Below, piece by piece: positions 16,793 to 25,762 of a DNA stretch of 64,000 nt. Both the position numbers and the translations under genes were made by a program. The notes beneath the pieces are model-generated. The model was given only the letters and a program-made list of their open reading frames with translations, searched no databases and was not told the origin of the DNA. Numbering within the stretch: the first letter of the stretch is position 1; each line of letters opens with the position of its first letter. Source of the DNA: Acidobacteriota bacterium (GTDB taxonomy: Bacteria > Acidobacteriota > Vicinamibacteria > Vicinamibacterales > CAVVIG01); contig JACPZW010000069.1 of NCBI GenBank assembly GCA_016195265.1, positions 33,151 to 97,150 of the forward strand, in the 5' to 3' direction.

Positions 16793-18006
16793 TCGTCCTG
16801 TCGGGCGCGGCTCTGGTCCTGCCCGACCGGGTTCTCTCGCCGGGCACCCTCGTGATCGACGCGGGGCGCATCGTCGAAATCCGTCCAGACACGCCGTCGC
16901 ATCTCCCGTCGCAGTTTGCGTTCCACGGCCACTACATCGTACCGGGCTTCATCGACGTGCACGTCCACGGCGTGGACGGCGTCGACACGCACGACGAAGA
17001 TGCCGTCCACAGGGGCGGCGCGATTGCGGCGCTTGCGGAACGACTGCCGCGCTACGGCGTGACGGCGTTCTGTCCGACGACGGTCGCGTGCGGTCCCGCG
17101 TCGCTGCGCGGCGTGCTCGACCAGGTGCGGCGCGCGCGCGCGGCGCCAGTGGCGCGCGGTGCGCGCGTCCTGCCCGCGCATCTGGAAAGCAACTTCATCA
17201 GTCCCGAGTACTGCGGCGCTCAGCCGAGGGCCTGCCTGCGCAGCCCGAAAGGGGCCGATGGGGCGGGTGCGGAGTTCAGTGGCGCCGACATCTTGCAGGA
17301 GATCGAGCGGGCGCGGCCCGATGTCGGAATCGTGACGCTCGCGCCGGAGCTCGACGGCGGCCTGGATCTCATCGGATGGCTGGTCGCGCGCGGCCACCGC
17401 GTGTCGCTCGGCCACTCGGGCGCGACCTACGACCAGGCGCAGGCCGCGATCGCCGCCGGCGCCTGTCAGGCGACCCACCTCTTCAATAGGATGCCGCCCC
17501 TCAGCCACCGGGCGCCGGGTCTCGCGGGCGCGGTGCTTCAGGCCGACGAGGTCGTCGCCGAAATCATCTGCGACGGCGTCCACGTTCATCCGTCACTCGT
17601 TCATACGACCATTGCAGCCAAACATCCGGCGCGCGTCATGGCGATTACCGACGCGACGGCCGCCGCCGGCCTCGCGATCGGCGCGCGCGCCTCGCTGGGT
17701 GGCCAGCCGATCACCGCTGGAGAGTTCACGGCGCTCCTGCCCGACGGCACGATCGCCGGCAGCATCTGGATGATGGACCGGACGTTTCAGATGCTGGTCG
17801 GGGTGGTCGGGGTTTCGCTGGTGGACGCCGCCACGCTGTGCGCCACGACGGCTGCGCGGGAGCTCGGCCTCGTGGGCCACGGGGTGCTGGCGCCGGACGC
17901 GGTGGCCGACCTGGTGGTCCTCGACCCCAACTTCACTGTCGTGCAGACCTACGTCGCCGGTCAGCTCATCTACGCCCGAAACACTCCAGCAACCGCGCCC
18001 GTCTAA
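16789..18006 (+). CDS. nagA: N-acetylglucosamine-6-phosphate deacetylase
   Basis: Amidohydrolase superfamily, 405 residues. It makes glucosamine 6-phosphate. Metal-binding landmarks are GFIDVHVHG near residue 55, the glutamate in PAHLESNFI, LGHSGATY, ATHLFNRMPPLSHR and the catalytic aspartate in AITDATAAAG. It overlaps the ROK-like gene by 4 bases, consistent with a two-gene amino-sugar unit for recycling or chitin/murein use. Confidence 0.92.
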   Translation: MIVLSGAALVLPDRVLSPGTLVIDAGRIVEIRPDTPSHLPSQFAFHGHYIVPGFIDVHVHGVDGVDTHDEDAVHRGGAIAALAERLPRYGVTAFCPTTVACGPASLRGVLDQVRRARAAPVARGARVLPAHLESNFISPEYCGAQPRACLRSPKGADGAGAEFSGADILQEIERARPDVGIVTLAPELDGGLDLIGWLVARGHRVSLGHSGATYDQAQAAIAAGACQATHLFNRMPPLSHRAPGLAGAVLQADEVVAEIICDGVHVHPSLVHTTIAAKHPARVMAITDATAAAGLAIGARASLGGQPITAGEFTALLPDGTIAGSIWMMDRTFQMLVGVVGVSLVDAATLCATTAARELGLVGHGVLAPDAVADLVVLDPNFTVVQTYVAGQLIYARNTPATAPV

Positions 18007-18021
18007 CCGACCGGAGGATTT

Positions 18022-18927
18022 ATGGGTGTGAACGCTGTCGCTCGTGGGGCGCAGGCCGTGGCGGTGATCGCCGCGCTGGCCGGATCGGGCTGTGTCGATA
18101 TCGTCGGGGCCGACCTCGGGAAGTTCGTCGAGCGCGAGGAGAAGCACTTCACGACCGCCGGCCGGCCCGACGTGTCCGTGTCCACGTTCGACGGCTCGAT
18201 CGAGATTCGGCCGTGGGACAAGCCGGACGTGCAGGTCGTGGTGGAAAAGCACGCCCGCGACAAGGCGGACGCCGACGAGATCGAGGTGCGCGCCGAGCAG
18301 AACGGCAATCACGTCATCGTCGAAGTGAAGACCCGCAACAACGATCACGGCTTCCACTTCGGGTGGAACTCGCGGTCGGCCAGACTGATCGTGTCCGCGC
18401 CGGCCACGGCGGACGTCGCGGCGCGCAGCGGCGACGGATCGATCGACGTCGAGCGCATCACGGGACGGCTGGAGCTCAAGTCGGGCGACGGCAGCATCCG
18501 CGGCCGCGAGCTCGGCGGCGCCGTGACGGCGCACAGCGGCGACGGATCGATCAAGCTGGAAGGCGTGAGCGGTGCGCTCGACGTCGACACGGGCGACGGC
18601 AGCATCGTCGTCGCCGGCAAGCTTACCGCGGTGCGCGCGCGCTCCGGCGACGGCAGCGTCACGGTCCGCGCCGAGTCGGGCAGCGCGCCGAACGCCGACT
18701 GGAACATCACCACCGGCGACGGATCGGTGACGCTCGAAGTGCCGGAGGACTTCGGCGCGGAACTGGACGCGCACACAGGCGACGGCCGCGTGCGCCTGCA
18801 AGACGTGACGGTTTCCAATGTCGTCGGCGAGATGGGCAAGAGCACGGTGAAAGGCCGCCTGGGCTCCGGCGGGCCCGCGCTGCGCGTGCGCACGGGCGAC
18901 GGATCGATCACGGTCCGGCGTCAGTGA
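18022..18927 (+). CDS. DUF4097-type beta-repeat envelope protein
   Basis: 301 residues with a good GGAGG site 5 bases before the ATG. A hydrophobic N-terminus ends in GSGC, a weak lipobox, so it is secreted and perhaps lipid-anchored. The body is a right-handed beta-repeat of about 20 residues, each ending in SGDGSI or TGDGSV; at DNA level the GGCGACGGATCGATC-like unit repeats from ~18426 to 18915. Such proteins are often found next to membrane-stress systems; here the neighbours are nagA and a convergent envelope gene. Confidence 0.85.
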   Translation: MGVNAVARGAQAVAVIAALAGSGCVDIVGADLGKFVEREEKHFTTAGRPDVSVSTFDGSIEIRPWDKPDVQVVVEKHARDKADADEIEVRAEQNGNHVIVEVKTRNNDHGFHFGWNSRSARLIVSAPATADVAARSGDGSIDVERITGRLELKSGDGSIRGRELGGAVTAHSGDGSIKLEGVSGALDVDTGDGSIVVAGKLTAVRARSGDGSVTVRAESGSAPNADWNITTGDGSVTLEVPEDFGAELDAHTGDGRVRLQDVTVSNVVGEMGKSTVKGRLGSGGPALRVRTGDGSITVRRQ

Positions 18928-18936
18928 ATCCCCGAC

Positions 18937-19836
18937 TTACTTCACAATCCGCCCGGTCGTGAGGAATCTGCGGTATTCGGAAAACACCTGGGTCGTTCGG
19001 TGGGAGGCGGCGGACCCACCGAACACCGTCAGCGACTCAATCGACTCCGGCACCAGCACGGTCTCCTCAGGATCGTGGAACGCGACGCGCCGGTATCTGA
19101 TCGTCGAATCCGCGCGTTCGACGATGTACGTGTCTTCGCTGCCCGCGTAGCGCGACCCCTTCCCGCGCGGCAGCCGGTATTCCAGACGGCTCACGAGCTG
19201 CTCGTCAATCCGCAGCACGTCGTGCGTCGCCTCGTCGACCCAGATGCGGCCCTTCGAGTACCCCGGCGCGGAAATACTGACGCAGTCGTCTTTCAGCGAG
19301 CCTTCGATCTTGCCGCGCACGCGCGAGCGATAGTCGAGCATGACCGTGCGCTGGTTCTTCAGCTTGCCCGGCCCCATCCACGAGAACAGATACTCGTCGC
19401 GATGCTGTGGCAGCAGGAGCTCGAGCGGCTCGGGCGAGACCGACTTCGGATCCATGCACGCTTCGAAGTCCCTGGCGCGGGGCGGGCGGCCGTTCACTCT
19501 CCGCAGTTCGCGCACCACCCTCGCGTCGGGCGCGCTGTCGCCGTCCACGTTCGCTTCCCACTCGATGCGGAGGTCGTACTCGAGCACGCGGGCGAAGCCT
19601 TCGGGAGAGAATCCCCGGTTGATGGGCTGAATCGTGACCTTCTCGTTACACATGACGCTCTGCGCGCGCCCGTAGTACTGCCGCACGCGATCGCCGACGC
19701 TCGTCAGGACGTCGAGCAGCCGCGGCGCCTGCGCCGAGACCGTCGTTGTCCCAACAGCCGCCGGCGTGGCCAGCGCCGCGAGCACCGCGAGCAGCGCCAG
19801 CCACAGCGGTCGCGAGGACGAGGCATCGCGCATCAC
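18937..19836 (-). CDS. secreted protein of unknown function
   Basis: 299 residues with a clear signal peptide (RPLWLALLAVLAALATPAAVG, cut near SAQA). The mature part has two or three cysteines (VMCNEK, EACMDP, KDDCVSI) and beta-rich stretches such as GRIWVDEATHDVLRIDEQLV, resembling outer-membrane-lipoprotein-sorting-like folds. It is convergent with the DUF4097 gene, 9 bases apart. I do not recognise a named family. Confidence 0.75.
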   Translation of the reverse strand: MMRDASSSRPLWLALLAVLAALATPAAVGTTTVSAQAPRLLDVLTSVGDRVRQYYGRAQSVMCNEKVTIQPINRGFSPEGFARVLEYDLRIEWEANVDGDSAPDARVVRELRRVNGRPPRARDFEACMDPKSVSPEPLELLLPQHRDEYLFSWMGPGKLKNQRTVMLDYRSRVRGKIEGSLKDDCVSISAPGYSKGRIWVDEATHDVLRIDEQLVSRLEYRLPRGKGSRYAGSEDTYIVERADSTIRYRRVAFHDPEETVLVPESIESLTVFGGSAASHRTTQVFSEYRRFLTTGRIVK

Positions 19837-19886
19837 GCGGCACGATACGCCCCGGCTGAGAGGGAGTCAACGTCCGCGCCGCGCGT

Positions 19887-20630
19887 TTACCGCAGGAATG
19901 CGGTGTCACCATAGCGAGTCGTATCGGCGACACCGGCGTCGACGAACGCGTCGTGGCGTTCGCGGCATTTGCTGCACGTGCCGCAATGTACGGGGGACGG
20001 GTCTCGGTGTTTCCGCGACGGGTCTCGGGCTGAATCCGAACCGAGACCCGTGCCCGGCGCCCCCGTCCCCACGACGGGGCTCATGCAGGACAGCGTGAGG
20101 TCGAGCGGCACGTTCAGCGCGACGCCACGCCGGATGACGTCGGCCTTGCTCGTGCCGGCGTACGGCGCGTCGATGGCCAGCTCGTGCGCGAGCCCCAGCG
20201 ACAGCGCGCGCGCGAACGCGGCGCGAAACTCCGGCGTCGCGTCGGGAAACGGGTTGTGCGCGAGCGTGCCGAGCACGAGCCGCCCGACGTGCGCGGCCGC
20301 GCAGTACACGCCGGCCTTCCCGAGCAGGATGATGTTGCGGCCCGGCAGGTACACGTCTTCGTCCGGCGTGTGGTACGCGGGCGGACGGCCCTGGACCGCC
20401 CAGTGCGAGGCCGCGTACACGTCGGTCATGTCCACCGACAGCGAGACGAGCGGGCGCACCGGACGCGCAAACCGCGTCCGCGCGAGGAACGCCGACACCA
20501 TCGCGAGCTCGGCGCGTTCCCACGCCAGCCCCACCCGCACGTAGATGGGCTGCGCCTCGTCGCGCGTCGCTTCGTCGGCCAGGAGGACGGCGCTGTCCAG
20601 GCCGCCGGAGAGAAGGACTGCTGTCGGCAT
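19887..20630 (-). CDS. queC: 7-cyano-7-deazaguanine synthase with in-frame palindromic insertion
   Basis: ATP-dependent synthesis of preQ0 for queuosine. 247 residues. PP-loop SGGLDSA lies at residues 8-14, YLPGRNIILL and TLSCMSP follow, and the zinc ligands are a first Cys in LTLSC and then CGTCSKC. The spacing between the first and second zinc cysteines is 33 residues instead of about 8, because a palindromic element (19992-20070) is inserted in frame. queD lies divergently next door. Confidence 0.9.
   Translation of the reverse strand: MPTAVLLSGGLDSAVLLADEATRDEAQPIYVRVGLAWERAELAMVSAFLARTRFARPVRPLVSLSVDMTDVYAASHWAVQGRPPAYHTPDEDVYLPGRNIILLGKAGVYCAAAHVGRLVLGTLAHNPFPDATPEFRAAFARALSLGLAHELAIDAPYAGTSKADVIRRGVALNVPLDLTLSCMSPVVGTGAPGTGLGSDSARDPSRKHRDPSPVHCGTCSKCRERHDAFVDAGVADTTRYGDTAFLR
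19992..20070. repeat. in-frame palindromic element in queC
   Basis: Arm GGGGGACGGGTCTCG (19992-20006) recurs, partly, at 20018-20027 as GACGGGTCTCGG, and is answered by CCGAGACCCG (20041-20050) and CCCCGTCCCC (20061-20070). The 15-base arm is identical to the arm of the element at 37015-37071 in another gene, so this is a dispersed element. It accounts for the ~25 extra residues between the zinc ligands. Confidence 0.85.
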
Positions 20631-20636
20631 AATTGG

Positions 20637-20714
20637 GTAAGTGAGTAATCTGGTAATCTGGTAATCGTTCGACAGATTACCCGATTACCCAATTACCCAC
20701 TTACCCAATTCACC
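20637..20714. repeat. GTAATCTGG/ATTACCC ladder repeat
   Basis: Left arm units GGTAATCTG (to ~20666) and right arm units ATTACCCGA/ATTACCCAA (20677-20709) fill the divergent queC-queD gap and stop a few bases before the queD ATG. ATTACCCAA units recur at 47005-47040. Confidence 0.8.
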
Positions 20715-20715
20715 C

Positions 20716-21123
20716 ATGTATTCAGTCACCAAGCGCATCGACTTCTGTTACGGCCACCGGCTGCTCGACTACGACGGCATCTGCAAGCACCCGCACGGCC
20801 ACAACGCCGTCGCCGAAATCGAGGTGCGGACCGGCACCCTCGACAGTCGCAACATGGTCTGCGACTTCAGCGACATCAAGCGCGTCATCAAAGGCTGGAT
20901 CGACAAGGAACTGGACCACAAGATGCTGCTGCGCCACGACGACCCCCTGGTCAAGCCGCTGCAGCAGCTCGGCGAGCCGATGTACCTGCTCGACAGCAAT
21001 CCCACCGTCGAGCGCATCGCGCGCCTCATCTTCGACCACGCCAGCGGGCAGGGATTCCCCGTGGTGCGCGTCAAGGTGTGGGAGACGCCCACGTCCTTTG
21101 CCGAGTACGGAGATCAGATTTGA
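20716..21123 (+). CDS. queD: 6-carboxy-5,6,7,8-tetrahydropterin synthase
   Basis: 135 residues, T-fold family, second step of queuosine-precursor synthesis. Zinc histidines are visible in CYGHRL and HPHGHN; the catalytic Cys precedes the second pair as CKHPHGH, the QueD pattern. It also has the LDHKMLL segment and a C-terminal VWETPTSFAEY with its glutamate. It is divergent from queC across a ladder repeat; the ATG follows the repeat without a Shine-Dalgarno. Confidence 0.93.
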   Translation: MYSVTKRIDFCYGHRLLDYDGICKHPHGHNAVAEIEVRTGTLDSRNMVCDFSDIKRVIKGWIDKELDHKMLLRHDDPLVKPLQQLGEPMYLLDSNPTVERIARLIFDHASGQGFPVVRVKVWETPTSFAEYGDQI

Positions 21124-21249
21124 GGAACTGAGGATGTGAGGATGTGAGGATTTGAGGAAAAGGCTCGAAGCGGCTCTCCCATCCTCCCATCCTCCCATCC
21201 TCAAATTCTCACATCCTCAAATCCTCAAATTCTCACATCCTCAAATCCC
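21124..21249. repeat. TGAGGAT/ATCCTCA ladder repeat
   Basis: Left arm GAGGATGTGAGGATTTGAGG-type units (21124-21162), a short GC-rich centre, then right arm CCCATCCT and CTCAAATCCTCACATC-type units (21178-21248). The right arm runs to within a base of the start codon of the phosphatase gene at 21250. Related arrays are at 39985-40013 and 40443-40508. Confidence 0.85.
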
Positions 21250-21912
21250 ATGTTCCGTCTGATCGTTTTTGACCTCGACGGAACCCTGATTGATTCCCGG
21301 CGCGACATCGCCGACGCGGCCAACGCGCTCCTGCAGTCGTGCGGCGCCGAGCCGTTGCCGGAAGAACGCATCGGCCGCATGGTGGGCGACGGCGCGGCGA
21401 CGCTCGTTGCGCGCGCATTCACGGCGAGCGGCCTCGAGAAACCGGCGGATGCGCTCGATCGCTATCTCGAGTTCTACGCGACGCGCCTCCTGACGCACAC
21501 GCGCCCCTATCCCGGCGTCGCCGCCGTGCTGCAGACGCTCTCGGCGTCGGCGACGCTCGCGGTGCAGACGAACAAGCCGCAGGCGGCGACACGCGAGATT
21601 CTCGACGGCCTCGATCTCGCGCGGTATTTTTCTGCCGACGCCGTCCTCGGCGGCGACGGCCCGTTCGCGCGCAAGCCGGATCCCTCCGGATTGCGGCACC
21701 TGGCGGCGTCAGCCGGCGTGCCGCTGGCCGACACGCTGCTCGTGGGCGATTCGATCGTCGACTGGCGCACCGCGCGCGCCGCGCCGGCGGGCATCTGTCT
21801 TGCGCGCTATGGTTTCGGCTTCGACGGATTTCCCATCAGTCAACTCGGTCCCTCCGATCGCGTCATCGACACGCCGATGCAGCTCCTCGGCGTCTGCCGC
21901 AGCGGAACGTAA
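21250..21912 (+). CDS. gph: HAD-family phosphatase, phosphoglycolate phosphatase-like
   Basis: 220 residues. HAD motif I is VFDLDGTLIDS (nucleophile Asp near residue 8), motif II the threonine in AVQTNKP, motif III the lysine in ARKPDPSG, motif IV LVGDSIVDW. The cap domain and length fit phosphoglycolate phosphatases, which remove 2-phosphoglycolate from DNA repair. The start codon follows directly on a ladder-repeat arm. Gene symbol is by similarity; substrate unproven. Confidence 0.75.
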   Translation: MFRLIVFDLDGTLIDSRRDIADAANALLQSCGAEPLPEERIGRMVGDGAATLVARAFTASGLEKPADALDRYLEFYATRLLTHTRPYPGVAAVLQTLSASATLAVQTNKPQAATREILDGLDLARYFSADAVLGGDGPFARKPDPSGLRHLAASAGVPLADTLLVGDSIVDWRTARAAPAGICLARYGFGFDGFPISQLGPSDRVIDTPMQLLGVCRSGT

Positions 21913-22150
21913 GGAAGTCGCCACGCTGCGAGCGGATCGCCGGCCGAGTCTCAAAATGTGATTGCGACCCTCGACCTCACCGTCGGTGGAACAGGTCGTT
22001 GCGAACTGAGGCCCGAGCCTCGTGGACCGTGTGAAGGAATCGGTGGGCAAGCTCAGCGATCCAACGCGAATCTCGCTGGCGGATCGGACACAATGAGTAT
22101 GCAGCCGCGCCAACCGAGAGTGGGAGGCCCTAAGAGGATCCGTACGCCTC
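21913..22150. other. intergenic gap with no recognisable feature
   Basis: 238 bases between the phosphatase and the histidine kinase. I see no ladder repeat, palindrome, RNA gene or convincing ORF. It presumably holds the promoter of the two-component pair, but I cannot name hexamers with confidence. Confidence 0.5.
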
Positions 22151-23542
22151 ATGAACGATCTGCTGTCCGTTTACGCACCGAAGCACCGCGCGCCTTTGCT
22201 CATCCTGGCCGGCCTGCTCATCGTCGCGATCGCGGCGATCGATTGGGTGACGAAGCCGTACGTGTCACTCGGGTTCCTGTATCTCTTCCCGATCATGCTC
22301 GCTGGTGGGTTTCTGAAGCGGTCGCAGACGATCGCCGTGGCGTTGGCCTGCGCTGTTCTCCAGGAAGCCTTCAGCAATCTGCCCGGCAGCGAAGCGTTCA
22401 TCCGGCTCATGCTCGGCTCAGCGGGGTTTGCCGGCACCGGCCTCTTCATCTCGGAGTTAATCCGAAACCGACAGATCGTCCTCAGACACGTGAACGAGCT
22501 CGAGGAACAGGAAAGACTTCGCAGGGACGCCGAACAGGAGTTGCAGTCTCTGGTTGACACGAGTCCGGCCGCGATCATTACGATCGATTGGAGTGGACGC
22601 GTCGTGCTCGCCAACGAGGCCGCGCACCGGTTGCTGGCGTCGGGGGCGCTGCGGGGGCAAACGATTCGCTCGTACCTGCCTTCACTGCACACGATCGTCC
22701 AGACACACTCGGCCAAAGTGCTTCGAACGACGCTCCAGTGTCGCGGCCAACGGCGCTCGGGCGAGGCCTTTCTGGCTGGGGTGTGGTTTTCGACCTATAC
22801 GACGCTCGACGGCCCTCGCTTGGCAGCGATCGTTGTGGACCTTTCCGACGACCTGCGCAACCGCGAAGACCTAAGCTTTGAACATCTCCTCAGAAGCACG
22901 CGAATTCTCATGAGCGCCGTCGCCCACGAGATCCGCAACCTGTGCAGCGCGGCGCTGGTCGTCCACCGGAATCTGGCTCAGATCAAAGAGGTTCAGCAGA
23001 ACGAGGACTTCCAGGCGCTGAGGACGCTCATTCAAAGCCTGGAGACGGTTCTCTCGCTCGAGCTCCAGCCATCGCCTACGCCGCGGGCGGCGGCCGTGGA
23101 GTTGACGTCGGTGTTCGACGAGATGCGCGTGTTGATTGACGCGGCGTATGGCGAGTCTCAGATGGAGATTGACTGGCGAGTGCCTGAGACGCTGCCGCTG
23201 GTCTTGGCCGAGCGCTATGGGCTGATTCAGGTGTTCTTGAACCTGGCAAAGAATAGTCAACGAGCGATGCAGACGACCGAGACGAAGCGCTTGCGTGTGA
23301 TCGTGACTGAAGAAGGGCAGACGGTCAGCATCCGATTCGAGGATACGGGGATCGGCGTTGAGTCCCCCGAAGGTCTGTTTCACCCCTTTCAAGCGGGGGC
23401 GGTGTCGACGGGCCTCGGGCTCTACGTTTCGCGCGCCATCGTGCGGGGTTTTGGAGGCGACCTGGTGTACGAAGCGCGCCCTCACGGATGCTGCTTCAAC
23501 ATCGTCCTTGCCGTCGCCGTGGGGGTCGAAGTGAATGCCTGA
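22151..23542 (+). CDS. membrane sensor histidine kinase with PAS domain
   Basis: 463 residues. The first ~105 have three to four membrane helices (LLILAGLLIVAIAAIDWV, LGFLYLFPIMLAGGFL), then a short coiled region and a PAS-like domain (~135-250). The phosphoacceptor histidine is in AHEIRNLCSA, an atypical H-box. The ATPase domain has an N-box (FLNLAKNSQRAM), G1 DTGIG and G2 GLGLYVSR. It overlaps the response regulator by 8 bases, so the two are a cognate pair. Confidence 0.88.
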   Translation: MNDLLSVYAPKHRAPLLILAGLLIVAIAAIDWVTKPYVSLGFLYLFPIMLAGGFLKRSQTIAVALACAVLQEAFSNLPGSEAFIRLMLGSAGFAGTGLFISELIRNRQIVLRHVNELEEQERLRRDAEQELQSLVDTSPAAIITIDWSGRVVLANEAAHRLLASGALRGQTIRSYLPSLHTIVQTHSAKVLRTTLQCRGQRRSGEAFLAGVWFSTYTTLDGPRLAAIVVDLSDDLRNREDLSFEHLLRSTRILMSAVAHEIRNLCSAALVVHRNLAQIKEVQQNEDFQALRTLIQSLETVLSLELQPSPTPRAAAVELTSVFDEMRVLIDAAYGESQMEIDWRVPETLPLVLAERYGLIQVFLNLAKNSQRAMQTTETKRLRVIVTEEGQTVSIRFEDTGIGVESPEGLFHPFQAGAVSTGLGLYVSRAIVRGFGGDLVYEARPHGCCFNIVLAVAVGVEVNA

Positions 23543-24188
23543 CGCGGCGGAACGGATCCGGATTCTTCTCGTCGACGATCACGCACTTTTTCGCGAGAGC
23601 ACAGCGCGATTGCTGAGTCGAGAGCTCGGCTTTGATGTCGTGGGGCACTGCGGCTCGGTCGAAGACGCGCTCGGCGTCCTGCGTCAGCGGTCTGTCGATC
23701 TTGTCCTGCTCGACTTCGATCTAGATCAGCGCGACGGCGGCGACTTCATTCGCCTCGCCAGGCAGGAGGGCATCCAGGCCAAGATTCTGGTCGTCACCGC
23801 CGGCGTCGGGCCCGATGACGCGGGAGACCTGATTCGCGCGGGTATTTCCGGGATCTTCCTCAAGCGTCATTCGGCAGCTTCGCTCGCTCAGAGCATTCGC
23901 GACGTCATGTCCGGCAAAGTCTCCTTTGACGAGAAGGTCTTTCAGACGGCGATCGCAGAGCGTCCATCGGCTCGGAGCGTTGCCCAGGCCGAGCACTTCA
24001 CGAAACGCGAACGACAGGTCCTGTCGGCTGTGTTCGAGGGGCTGGCGAACAAGGAGATTGCCGCCCGCCTCGGCGTATCCGAGAGTTCCGTGAAGGCCAC
24101 GTTGCAGCAACTGTTCGCCAAGACCGGTGTACGCACGCGGAGCCAACTCGTACGCATTGCTTTGGAGCGACATGGACACGAGTTCTAG
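23535..24188 (+). CDS. NarL/FixJ-family response regulator
   Basis: 217 residues. The receiver domain has acidic residues in VDDH, the phosphorylation aspartate in LVLLDFDLD and the lysine in FLKRHS. The C-terminal LuxR-type helix-turn-helix is LTKRERQVLSA-like (FTKRERQVLSAVFEGLANKEIA, written here in part) with recognition helix SESSVKATLQQLF. Overlaps its kinase gene. Its targets are unknown; it may regulate itself. Confidence 0.9.
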   Translation: MPDAAERIRILLVDDHALFRESTARLLSRELGFDVVGHCGSVEDALGVLRQRSVDLVLLDFDLDQRDGGDFIRLARQEGIQAKILVVTAGVGPDDAGDLIRAGISGIFLKRHSAASLAQSIRDVMSGKVSFDEKVFQTAIAERPSARSVAQAEHFTKRERQVLSAVFEGLANKEIAARLGVSESSVKATLQQLFAKTGVRTRSQLVRIALERHGHEF

Positions 24189-24200
24189 CTCAGACCTGCA

Positions 24201-25076
24201 CTATCTGGCCGAAGCGCGGGCGGCGCGCGCCTGAGCGCGCCGCTGCCGTCCCTCGGGGCCATGGCCGCCGAGCACGTCGCCGACGATCATCGAGAAGCCG
24301 CCGAAGACGGCGACATCGGCCGGGCCGCCGTGCAGGCCAATCTGCACGCCGCCGTCGGCGGCGAACCGCGTGCCGAGCTGGTAGATGGCGCCCGCGTCAA
24401 TCGCGGCGACGTGGTCGCCGTCGGCCTCCTGACGCGAGAACCAGAACGTCTCGACGTACGGATTCCAGTTGTCCGACGCGGCCACGCTCACCGACACGGA
24501 CGCCAGATGCTGGACGAAACGCGGCTGGCCGCCGCCGGCGCCGATGGCGCCGACGCCGTAATTCACGTCCGCGTGCCAGTGCCGGCCGATGTCGGTGCCG
24601 GTCAGCACGACGAGCGTGAAGTCCGCGTCGCCTGAACCGAGCCCCTTTTCCGCGCTCGCCGTCGGCAGGCTGATGGTCGGCAGGATCGCCAGCACGGGTA
24701 GGCCGCCGGGGTCCGCCCAGAGCCGCAGCTTCGCGCCGAGCTGTACGTTGCCGGCTCCAGTCTCTTGGGTGACGCCGTCGGTTTGCACGAGCACGCCGTC
24801 GGTGCCGACCCGCGCCTCCAGCCACTCGGTCAGTCCCACGCGGGCGGTGATCGGCGTGCCGAACGCCTGCTGCCCCGGCGTCGCACGCGTGAACAGGCCG
24901 CCGACTTCAATCTGCAGCAGCCCGATGTCGACGATGTGCGTGCCGTTGGTGACGTCTGGGCGATCGGGCTCGATGCTGGCCTGCGCGCGGGCGGAAAGTG
25001 GAATGTTCGCAATGCTCGCGAGGCACACGCAGGCCACAAGCAGGCGTTGCGCGCAGCTGCGCAGCCCCGCGATCAC
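24201..25076 (-). CDS. outer-membrane channel-like protein (phenol-degradation MetA-like family)
   Basis: 291 residues with a signal peptide cut near ARAQA. The body consists of amphipathic beta strands (RVGLTEWLEARVGT, FTLVVLTGTDIGRHWHADVNYGVGA, WNPYVETFWFSR), the pattern of MetA-pathway/transporter-type outer-membrane beta-barrels. It overlaps the upstream DtxR-family gene by 4 bases, so it may serve metal or organic uptake under that regulator. The basic Arg/Ala tail (RRAQARAARASAR) is unusual for a barrel. Confidence 0.75.
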   Translation of the reverse strand: MIAGLRSCAQRLLVACVCLASIANIPLSARAQASIEPDRPDVTNGTHIVDIGLLQIEVGGLFTRATPGQQAFGTPITARVGLTEWLEARVGTDGVLVQTDGVTQETGAGNVQLGAKLRLWADPGGLPVLAILPTISLPTASAEKGLGSGDADFTLVVLTGTDIGRHWHADVNYGVGAIGAGGGQPRFVQHLASVSVSVAASDNWNPYVETFWFSRQEADGDHVAAIDAGAIYQLGTRFAADGGVQIGLHGGPADVAVFGGFSMIVGDVLGGHGPEGRQRRAQARAARASAR

Positions 25077-25744
25077 CGTTCGAGTTCGACCAGAAGTTTC
25101 GACGCCGCGCGGGCGCCGATGGTGATGCGCCGATCCTTGCCGCGCAGCAGGACGGCGTCGGCCGCCGTGTCGCGCGTCTCGACTTCGACCGGCTGCCCGG
25201 GCTTCAGGCCGTTGGTCTCGATGAAGCGCAGGAACGCCGGATCCTGATCCGCGATCCTGGTCACGCGCAGCGGCGTCCCGGTCGGGCAGGTGAGGAGGCT
25301 CTCGAGCTCCTTTTGTGGAAGCGCGCCGTCGGGATTGGGAATCGGATCGCCGTGCGGATCGTGCGTGGGATGTCCGAGCATTTCGTCGATGCGCTCGATC
25401 AGCCGCTCCGACACGACGTGCTCGAGCTGCTCGGCGTCGTCGTGCACTTCGTCCCAGCGCATCCCCATCACCTGGACGAGGAAGAGCTCGACGAGACGAT
25501 GACGCCGCAGGACGAGGCCCGCCAGCTTCTCTCCGGCCGGACTCAGCCGCACGCCGCTGTACGGCTCGTACTCCGCGAGGCCGGATTCCGCCAGCGCCTT
25601 GACCATCGTCGTCGCGGTACCCGGCGTCACGCCGAGCGTCGACGCGACGTGTCCCATCGGCACGAGGCGCTGATCGCGAGCCAGCGTCGACTGGCCCTGG
25701 AAGATCGCCTTCAGGTAGTTCTCGACCGTGCTCGACGGAAACAT
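25073..25744 (-). CDS. DtxR/MntR-family metal-dependent repressor
   Basis: 223 residues with three parts: an N-terminal winged helix (VENYLKAIFQ, SGLAEYEPYSGVRLSPAG), a dimerisation/metal domain with the conserved HDDAEQLEHVVSE and DPHGDPIPNPDG, and a C-terminal SH3/FeoA-like domain (~150-223). The metal ligands (Glu, His, Asp) are in place, so it should sense Mn(II) or Fe(II). Coupled to an outer-membrane protein gene and divergent from the menaquinone methyltransferase. Confidence 0.88.
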   Translation of the reverse strand: MFPSSTVENYLKAIFQGQSTLARDQRLVPMGHVASTLGVTPGTATTMVKALAESGLAEYEPYSGVRLSPAGEKLAGLVLRRHRLVELFLVQVMGMRWDEVHDDAEQLEHVVSERLIERIDEMLGHPTHDPHGDPIPNPDGALPQKELESLLTCPTGTPLRVTRIADQDPAFLRFIETNGLKPGQPVEVETRDTAADAVLLRGKDRRITIGARAASKLLVELER

Positions 25745-25762
25745 GCCACGATATTACCCGAC

